Shown: piece after piece, positions 50,594 through 61,600 of the stretch
Layout of the letters: each line of letters starts with the position of its first letter
Position numbering within the stretch: position 1 is the first letter of the stretch
Source of the DNA: Oxytricha trifallax
Taxonomy: Eukaryota; Ciliophora; Spirotrichea; Sporadotrichida; Oxytrichidae
Length of the DNA stretch: 64,000 nucleotides
Assembly: GCA_000711775.1 (NCBI GenBank)
Contig: ARYC01001458.1
Span: forward strand, 26,901-90,900
Direction of reading: 5' to 3'
Notes under the pieces: model-generated
Told to the model about the DNA's origin: nothing
Seen by the model: only the letters and a program-made list of their open reading frames with translations
The model's database searches: none
Program-made: the position numbers and the translations under genes

Positions 50594-52610
50594 AAAGAAT
50601 TATACAATAGCAATAATATATTTCATTTCTTGGTTTATATTTCAAAGAATATGTCGCCCTCATAATAATATTAAAAAAATAATACTTTAATTATAAATAA
50701 ATATTAACATTTTTTAAAAATTAAAAATAATTTTTAAAAAAGTTATATTAATAAGCATTACGATATCTAAATTAACTTAATTTATTTCTATTATATATTA
50801 TTTAATTATAATAATAGCCATAAAATTCCTCTTTTTACAATTAATCCATTTCTTTAATAAACCACATTGGTCAAAAGAAATTCAAAATCTATTTTTCTGC
50901 TTTGTTATGTATTTTTCATTTTATTATTAGTTTTTTATACTAAAATCTCTCTGAATGTCTTGGAGTAGCTTAATATATTAAATTCAGCATCTTTTTAATG
51001 GTAGCTTTTAAAAAAAATACAATATAAAATACTAAATTGAAATTAATTAAATATTACATTTAAATTTACATAATGCAATAAAATAAGAACTTAGATTCAA
51101 TTTTAATTATATAAGGCCACAAAACACTAAATAACTCAACTTGCTTTTAAAAGAATGAGTATTTAAAATTTTTCAAAATTTCAAATTATAAATTTTAAAT
51201 TGTAAATGACTTATATATCAGTAAAAATGATATATTTTGTGAATCTAAATTAACTAAATCTTTTTAACATACTTTGATTAAATATTTACAATATTTTTGT
51301 ATTTAAAAAAATTATTTTATGCGATTAATTTTTTAATGAATCATCTAATAAAACTATTACACCCTAATTAAATTTAAATATGTTTCTATTTTTAATTTTT
51401 ACAATCCCTTATAAATAAATTCTACTCGCATTTGTTTCGTAAATTGTATTTTCTATTCCAATTTAGTTAAAATAAACTGTTTCATTAATGGTTAAGTTAT
51501 TTAAATATATAATAAATTAATATAAATTAAAAACATTATCCCTCTAAAAATTTAACATTTAAAAAAATTACTTAATTCTCTATAATTTATATGAACTCTT
51601 AGTAATTCCTTTTATGTAATCTCTTTCGTTTATTTTATTTAAAATTAACATAAATCTACTAAATATTACATTGATATAGTAATTTATAAGTATATATTAT
51701 TTTAATTAACATTCATAATTATTTTATTTATCACAGATTAAGTGTATTTTAATTAATTAATTACTTTGAGTTAGATGTTTTTTAAAATAATAAAATATTT
51801 AACTTCAAATTTAATTAGAATTAGAAATATTTAAAATGAATAAGGATACTTGGAAATTGAGAAATAATATATTAATACTATATTAAATAATAATAACATA
51901 TATTTATTTATATTTTTTGAATTGCAATTATATTTATATTAAACTACAAAATTGCAATTTTAATTATTAGAAAATAATATAATTTATAAATATATTATTA
52001 TATTATTAAAGTACAATAAGAATTAGGCAATTACTCAATACATATTTAAATTTGGAAAGTATATGTTTCAGATTAATAATCTAAAAATTACTTTAAAATA
52101 TATTAATATAAAATATTCATATAATATGAAAATGAAGAGATTGTTTTATCATAATATTAATATATAATATAAATACTTAATTATCTAAAATTTTAAAAAT
52201 CTTATAATTTATAACTTTATTAAATAATTTGATATACTTTGAATTTTATTGTTTATATTAGATTTAAATAAGTTTTATTTTTTAACAGCAATATGTTGAT
52301 TAAAATCATTAAAATTTTTTATTAATTAAATAGAAATGAAGTTGTAAAATTAATGTTTTATTTAGTTTCATTAATTTAAAGTAATTATTAATTTAAAAAG
52401 TAAATTATGATTTATATTAAAAAAGAAATTATTAATTTTATCTTTTATTAATTTTTATTTTTATTATTTTAAATTTATTGTATTATGTTTTTTATTAGTT
52501 ATTAACTGCTAAAATTTCCTTCATATTTTTATATTGAAAATATTCAATGTATCTAAAATTTCTATTAATAAAAATAATTAAATAATTTAATTCCTTGTAT
52601 TATTTTTATT
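50594..52610. other. AT-rich germline DNA, no gene seen
   Basis: Nothing recognised up to the start of the fragmented gene. TTTGGGGTTTTG at 52613-52624 resembles a telomere or TBE end but no further match was found. Confidence 0.45.
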
Positions 52611-52632
52611 ATTTGGGGTTTTGTTAAATAAC

Positions 52633-55600
52633 AACAATGACGACGCATAAGACCAACAACAGTAAAACTCCTCTGGTAAGAAAGCAGTGAAATTTGATCA
52701 ATCAATGAACATCCAAGACCTCCAGCAATTCTCCTATGAGCAACAAAACCAGCAGCTCTTACTCAATCCCTCAAATAATAATAAACTATCAACAACTACA
52801 TAGTAAAATACATTGAACAACAGCAGTATGATGAAAAGTCCAATGAAAGGAAGTGCCAATAAAAATCAATCACAAAAAGAAGAGAATAACAGACAATACG
52901 ATGGATTCAAGCATATTCCCAAAGATAGAATGGATATTGTAAGCTAAAATTTAATATATCATTATGAGATTTCTTCAAGTTTAATAATTAAACTTAATTA
53001 TATAGTCATTGAAACTCACTCAGTTTATACAAGAGAAAAGTGCAAATTAAACTCATATATCTGAGTAGGATGAGGATGATAGTGTAAATAAAGTGCTTGT
53101 TGTGCAGAGCAAGAAATTACTGTTAGGAAATCTAAGATGAAATATGTATTCTAAATACTTAATTATCAATTTGTTATTTTAAGCTTTTATTTGATAAATA
53201 TTATTGCGATAAATATGACATCTATTACTGTCATGAATGATATTGAAATTGCAAAAAATTTAAATCTGAAATTAAAAATTAACTGCTAAAAGAATATATT
53301 TAGATCTTTGTCTATTGAATTTTCTCATTAATTTTAATTAACTCCAAAATAAGTTTCCTAATATTTTATAAAAGATGAATTAAAATCTAAGTCAAAACAA
53401 GAGACTTTCTTAATAGATTGCCTCATCAACCACCTAAAAATCAGAGAAACTCAAACCGCAATAAATCGGCACTACAATCGATGTAACAAACTACAATTCT
53501 ACTCAGAAATCATCTGTAAACGCTAAGTATCAGTCTTCACTATAAACACCAGTGAGAAAAGCCAAAGATAATTTTATGTTTAAAAGTTAAGTGCATGGAA
53601 GTGGAGGCAGTGGAAGTAATATTGTAGGAATACATATGATTTGGGAAAAGTATTTATAATTAATAAATAAAATAATTAAAATCGTGGCAGTTAACTTTCT
53701 TGCCTAGGCAATATGGTACTTTTTCGATAGAGAATTCAAAATTAGCTGGACTTTACTATTGGCGGTACCCCTCTATCGCATTCCTGAAGAGAGACAAATC
53801 GATTTTAATTTTTGGTGATTTGTTTAGTTGATTTTAATGCAAAAATTAAAATCGATTTGTCTCTCTTCAGGAATGCAATAGAGGGGTACCGCCAATAGTA
53901 AAGTCCAGCTAATTTTGAATTTTCTATCGAAAAAGTACCATATTGTCTAGGTTTCAAGAAAGTTAACTGCCTATATTTTGAGATTTTAATTTTATAATTA
54001 TTATTTATTTTCCCAAATCAAATGTATTCCTACAATAATAATAATGGGGGTGAAAATGGGGGGAGAATTCAAAATAAAGCAATGGAAGGCACTTAGAATT
54101 TCAGTTAGAAAGCATAGTAAAATAGTTAGTAATCATACCTTACGCCTGGGTAGAGAAAACAAAATTTATGGGGGTTTAAGAAATTTCTATACTTTTTAAT
54201 AATAACATAGTAATATAATGATGCATTTATTCTGTAGGAATTTTCGATACTTATAAGAGTATATAGATTTCTAAACTAAAAGAGTCCGATTAAATCTTTT
54301 TAATCTCCTAATAAAAATTAATTTCAAAGCCCAAATCTTTCCAATCAATCAAAAACTATCGCAAACTCTTAAAAAGGTAATAATACCGCTAACAAAGCTT
54401 CAAAAATTCGCATAGATCAATAAGTCATATCTCAAAGTTAGCAAAAATCAAAATTATAACATATTTCAAACTCACATCAATTGAAAAAGAGAAACCTAAC
54501 AAATAAGAATGCTACAAACATTTAAGATAGCTAGGGGAAGGTTGAGATAGGGGAGGAAGATGGTTTATCATTAGATAATCAAAATTATTATAGTAATAGT
54601 AATAATAACAGATATCAATCGAATCATACTGATGCTAATTTCACTAATTATATTGTTTTTTATATTTTGATAGAACAATAATATTTATTACAATCTTTAT
54701 AATTAGTAATTAAGCCGTTTTTACATCTATAAATTTAACAGTAATTTGAGGGAGTTAAATGCAACACCAGATTCTACTTTACTTAAAAGTCAGTAGCGTA
54801 GGACTAGGAAAGAGAGAGCTTAAGAGATCTCTCGAAGGTCCTCAATGGGTTCCCATATTGAAATCCATGCAAATTAGAATGAATTGTTTAAATAAGATTA
54901 AACAGACAGACAAAGCAACGATGATATTCAAATTAGTGATGATAATAATAATCAAGGTAAACTTTATCATATTTCTAAATGTTGTTTTCATTATTAAAAT
55001 AGAGTATCATATAGTTTTTTTTGAGTATTAAAAGTGTTCCAAGTATAAATTGTAAATGTTTATCATGCGATCTTCATCTATGGTCAGCCCTAGTCACATA
55101 TATAGAAACGAATGTAACTTAGATTAAAATGAGCTGAACAAACTCCAATCAAATATTATACCTGCAAATAATTATGAATCCCCATATGCCTAGAATAGAA
55201 TTTAACGAGATGCAGCCACTACAAATAATGTCAATAGTGCGTATAGATCTTTGGTTGGCTAAAAAAGCAACCCCAGAATCATAATATTTTTATTGTTTAT
55301 ATTTAAATAATTTGAATCAAAAGCTCATATATAAACTTGGATTAGAACAGTGGTGATAAAAGCCAGTCACGGCCTGGGAGATAAGCCAAGAAAGATAAAA
55401 TGAACTCGTCTAGGAGTTCCAGATCAAATTCTTCCTAAAAACTATATAAACCTGCTTCTTCTCTCTTAATACATACTGCTAATAAGAAAAAGCAGGAAAA
55501 TTCTAAATTTATGATAAATCTTTTGAATTCATGATTAAATTGTGGTTATTAATCTAATAAATTAATAGAGATAGTTATCTATATCATCAACAAGAAGCAC

Positions 55601-58600
55601 AGATCAACCAGTTCTTCACAATTTTCAACCAAATTAGAATCTTATCTCTAACAAACTCATTCATAAGAAACTTGAAGATATATTATACATTTATGAATCT
55701 CTCATTTATGTATAAACATGTTCTAAATCATTGGATATATCTTTGTAATTCTACTATATAATCCATTTATGTGATATATTTAAGATGACCACAGCAAGAG
55801 ATTGAATGAATTGAACAAGAAAATTAAAGAAGAATCCCCACACAAAAGAGACAAGTCCAAGGACTTCAACGCCCTCTCAACCTACATGTTTATCGATTAA
55901 GACTTGAATAATTAATAAATAATCATGAATAATAATGATGAAATCACTAAAAGCAATGTGCCTGTAATTGATAACAACTTCGCCAATTAAATCCAATTAG
56001 ATGATCTGTAGGAGTAGTAATAACATTAAATGAGTTAGCAGAGATAGAAGAAATAGAGAAGAGAAAGGAAATCTAGGCTTAGTAGTCACTAGAAAGTCAA
56101 TAGTAATGGGTAGGATGAAAATGGGATTTAAGTTTCACCCTCTAAGATTGATATGTAAAACACACAACTACTTAATTCTATGAAAAAAAATTTGAAATTA
56201 TATAAGAAGGTTATTAATAGATATTTAAAATATTGTTAATTCCCTGAGAAAGCTATAAGAGCAGTAGGATATAAATGATAGTGGAAATGATGCTATAATT
56301 GATATACATAATGATAACTTTGCTGATTTGAGTTCTAAGCTGTACAATAAGACTTAAGATTGGGAAATATTATAAATTTTATATCAATTTTTATAAAGTT
56401 TCAAACTATTTATCAGTCAAATTCTGTATATAATATCTAAGTTTTTTATTAAGATAATCGAGTAAGCACGAATAACGGGAATGATGACGATTAAGAATTA
56501 GACCAGCACAACAACATCAGCGACATAAGAAGTTAAGGCCAGTAAAGTCCAATAAAACAGGAGCATTTTGATCACTATTGCTAAAATACAAAAGAATCGT
56601 GAATATTAAAAATAATTTAAATTGATAACTGTAATGAGACATAATTATGTAAATCAAATTACATATAAAAAGCAAAACGTGAAATAAATATCATGTTTTA
56701 ACATTCTATTACTTATCGATTCTTATTAATTTATTATTTAGCATAATTTATTTTTGTTTTTTTTTATTTTCTGAATCAATTCTTATTCTACAGAGAGTCA
56801 AATAATGACTTTAAAAAGTGTTTTATTGTGTATACCTCGAATTTTTATAATTATTCTCTCATCTCTGCTTATTTTCCCACCGCAATTTTCAGGTACTATT
56901 TTTATTAAAATGAGAAAAAACTTAAAATAAAACAGCTTACTTCAATGTTTTATGTTAAATATGACAGAATATCATGAAATAATTTGAATTTTCAAACTTA
57001 CTTTTGCATTTAAGCATTTCTAGTCTTCAATCTGAGAGAATAAGCTCCTTGAGAGTTGCTATATTAAATTCCATTTTAATGTTAATTATAGATTATATAA
57101 ATAAAATACGTTGATTTAGAATTTCTCATAATTTTTAATTTTCAATGATTTATGATCGATAATAGCAGTTCCTAACTGATCTAAGAATTGACGAGAGCCA
57201 CCCACCCCCCTTATCTCAATCCACCATCAACAACTGTGAATAGGAAATTGACCAAGTAGATGACTATGTATCTACTGGAAACGATGAGATGCCGCCCTAA
57301 CCAAGACAACTGAGACCTCTCAGCATATTTGAATAACCGCCATAACTATAAGGTATTAAGAACAGTGATTTAGGTCTAGTCAGTACTTAGCCTAAAGTCT
57401 ATGAAGACAAAATATTTTAAAATAGTTAATTTTTAAAATTTTATAAAAGTTTGTTTGTTTGTTTGATATTTGTGAGCCTAAAAATTTAAATTTATCTATG
57501 AATACGATTAAAAGAATGAATAAAACTCCTCTCAAAAAGACAAATCAGCTTCAATTTCTCCACTCAAGAAATATCAAAACCGTAGCCCATAACTCCAAAC
57601 TTAAACCATAAACAATTGCAGTGCTGCTAAACCTTAGAAGGAAGTAGAAACTATATAACAGTAAAATGATAACCTATATGAAAAATCATCAATTTTTGAT
57701 AAATCTAACTATATGCTGGACAATAATGATCATAGCAATAATTAGTAGGACTAGACACTTAATTTTGATTCACTCAGCATCCATAAGTTATCAATTAAAT
57801 TTTTAATTTATGAATAATAAGTTTAAAATCTGACAATAAAATGTATGAAATATATAAATGATATAATTAAAATACTGTTATCAAACAATTAGAATAACAA
57901 TAAAACTGGAACCGAGGCAATTTCTTAAATTCAAAAGTTAACAGTAAAAGATCAGTAATTAATATAGTAAATCACTCGGTTTATACAATAAGAAGATACT
58001 AAATCATAGTTTATGAGGGATCTACAGTATTTTATCAGAAATTATATCAAAATATATTATTTTTTAGATAATTTTTAAGTTAAATCGTTATAAATAAATT
58101 AAATTCTTAAATTATGACGGAGTGAAGTTGTCAAAACAAAGAGAGAAAAATTTTATAGTAGATGACAAAGGCAGACTGAAGAGTTAAGACGCTAAATAAT
58201 AGTAATTCTAGAAGTAACCCCAAAACCCCTTAACCCACGACTTTAAGAACAGAGACAATTATCAGTAATCTTCCAGAAATCACGACAATAATTATTCATA
58301 GAACAAAAGACAACATCCACAAACAATTACGCATAAAGATTACATGAATTAAATCAATTAGAGAAGAGAGAAAATTAGATAGGAAGTGCAAGAAAAGTAT
58401 GCTGTTACAACTACATCTACTCAAAACCTATATAATGATAGAATAAACTATCATAATTTATTGTATTAGATTTGTTAAGAAATAGGATATCTATCTTTAA
58501 AACAAATCTTTTTATGTATAAATTTCTAAATTTATAGAAATGCAGGTGGAAAGAGATCAAAGACTTAAAATCCAGCTGATAAAGTAATAGCAGAGGAGGA

Positions 58601-61600
58601 TCAATTCAAGCCAAGATTTATTTTCAAGAAGAGTAATGGACCATAGATTAACGACAGAATGAAAGATAATTTCAATGAAAAATCTCAGAATAGGTTTTAT
58701 ATTTATTAAATTTCCATAATAAGATCCATTAATATAGTAAATAGGTCTGCTAAGAAATCATAAACTAGATATAGTTTAAGAGAAAAATCAACAACTAGTT
58801 TACTTAAATAATTATAAGTATAAATAGTTAATTAATATAAAAAGTATAGGCATTTAACTCTTAAAATATGTTAAATAAAAATAGTAGAGGTGAAACTTTA
58901 TATGAGAGAAATAAAAATGAGCAAATTATGAATTAAGTTATTGATCAGGAATAGATTGACACTATTAAAAGAACCACAAAATAAGATCTCAAGGAACTAA
59001 TCAGAGATAATAATAATAATAAATTATAATAATAATATTTTTAATCTGAATTTTTGTTGCTTACGTAGTTATTATTCAATTCTATAATTATATATTTTTA
59101 TATGAAATAACCGCCATGACTTAGGCATTGCATCAAATCACAGTCAATCAATAATGAGTAATAGTGAATTCGAATTTGCAAGCCAATCTCAATAATAACA
59201 AACTGATTAAAACAGTTCATAATAGAACATTTTCAATGACTAGCTAACCAAGAAAATTAAAAATGCGAGGGCTGAATTTGATGAGGAATTGCTCAAAATG
59301 AAAGTCAAAATCATTGAGGTAAGATATCTTACAATAAAGCATTGATGTTTAATTAGAAATTCACATGCATTAGCAATCCACTGGGAGATGATTTTAGTGT
59401 TGGAGCTGCAATGATTTTGCTAATTTCGATTTCAAATGAAAATAAACTTAAAATTAATAAGTTCAATTTCTATATATATACTTCATATAAGTTTATGCAA
59501 CTGTCGAGTGACAAAGCTACTAAAATCGTAATAACAGATTTCTAATAAAATCATTTATATAGAACAAAGATTGGGACTTGATAAAGAAATATCTAGGTTC
59601 AAGCATGATAAGTTTTCACTTAGAGTAACTAAGAGATAAAATCTACAATATCAATTTCAAGAAATGTAAGCCAAATTGAAATCTATATTTACAAGAATTT
59701 TGCTTTAAATATATAGTTTATTTTTATCTACTGTTAAACTAAATCATTAATATAGCCTTGATTGTGAACATAGTGAAATATTTAAGAGCAGTAAATCCTA
59801 GTAAAATTCAAAGCCCCTACACATTTATAATTTACAATTTCTGTGTAAAAGCAGCTAAACTTTGCCATGTAAGTAACAAAGAAAAATTATATTAATTCTT
59901 TTTACTCCCTATTATTAATTGAATATATATTAATATTCTAAATACTGTAGTTTGTGCATAAACTGTGGACTAAAATATCTGAAGAGTAGGATTAATAGTA
60001 AGGTAAAATCATCAGAATTTGAATCAATTTAAATCTATAAAATACAAAACAGAAATATATAATAAGCTTTACTTTTAATAATTAAAATATACTTTTAAGA
60101 AATAATCTGGTTTTACAGCTTCTTATCTCTCCGACTCCGCGCATTTAACAATACTATTCGTTGTTTGGTCCATTGTATGTGTTGAAATATGTGCTCTTAC
60201 TGTTGAAGGAGTCGACAGTATATATAGCAAAACGATTTTCGTATATTCCCGTAGTAGCAGTTCCATCTCTCGTGCATTAGTGTTGAATTATCGCATTTAG
60301 TTTGTGTAGCGCGGAGTCTAGCAGTATACTGTTCAGCATCTCATCAAACTGTAAAAAATAGAATCTTAATTCTATATATGCACTTTTGCATATAATTTGT
60401 TGGTGCGGTTCAATATTCTACTCACTGTATCTCAAATATTTCCTTATTTGCTAAAATGTTTTTGCATTAGCAAAAACTCATTTCTTTTAAGAGAATTCAA
60501 TTTAGACGAAAGTGATTTAATTTTAGCAAATAAGGAAATATTTGAGATATAGTGAGTAGAATATTGAACCGCACCAACAAATTATATGCAAAAGTGCATA
60601 TATAGAATTAAGATTCTATTTTTTACAGTTTGATGAGATGCTGAACAGTATACTGTTAGACTCCGCGCTACACAAACTAAATGCGATAATTCAACACTAA
60701 TGCACGAGAGATGGAACTGCTACTACGGGAATATACGAAAATCGTTTTGCTATATATATTGTCGACTCCTTCAACATTAAGAGCACATATTTCAACACAT
60801 ACAATGGACCAAACAACGAATTGTATTGTTAAATGCGCGGAGTCGGAGAGATAAGAAGCTGTAAAACCTGAATATTTCTTAAAAGTATATTTTAATTATT
60901 AAAAGTAAAGCTTATTATATATTTCTGTTTTGTATTTTATAGATTTAAATTGATTCAAATTCTGATGATTTTACCTTAGCACCAAAAGTTTATGAAAATT
61001 AAAAGGAAAAATAATTTATAATAATTTATTTAATATTTTTAAGTAAGTCAATAATGCATAATAGTGATTAAAATCAACAGCATCATATTAAAAACGCTTA
61101 ATCTTCACAGTTATTTGATAACTCGTACTATTTATTATAAAAAATTATATTCATTGTCCTATTTATCAATTTTAAATTACAGCATTCTATTTATTAAAAA
61201 TAAAATGAAAATAAATGTCCTTATAAATGCTAATTTTTCTATTAATATTTGGATAAAAGCTATGCAAATCAGCAATAAGATCACAATTAAAATAGTAATT
61301 TAAATTGATTTAAACAACAATTATTTTTGATATTTTATAAAAATATTTTAAGATAATGTAAATATTTCTGAATGACTTGGATGAAGAAGACTCTGGAGTG
61401 CAATAGATTCAAACAAATGACCAATTATAAGTCAACAAAAACGATGAATACATCAGATAGAGAGATTTATGATTGCAATCTAAAGTTTGTTAAATATTTT
61501 TATTTCATTAATCAGATTTATTTTCAAACATATATTATACCTGTAAATGACTTTGAGAATGATAAATATGTAAAAATAATTAATTAAAAGCATAGAAAAC

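Noticed and set aside
52613-52624. TTTGGGGTTTTG as a telomere or TBE end
   Set aside because: Only one G4T4 unit, with no ANT partner and no TBE sequence next to it.
54759-55031. 90-residue frame starting MQHQILLYLKV
   Set aside because: It is an out-of-phase shadow of the real coding piece, which reads ELNATPDSTLLKSQQ in the ciliate code.
54965-55066. TTTATCAT direct repeat as an IES pointer
   Set aside because: The two copies are in different codon phase, so removal breaks the frame; the GT-AG intron at 54957-55014 fits.
59319-59356. 38-nt GT-AG intron GTAAGA...TTAATTAG
   Set aside because: The 9-bp in-phase pointer AAAATCATT around the larger 240-bp insert explains the frame and yields a continuous helical region.
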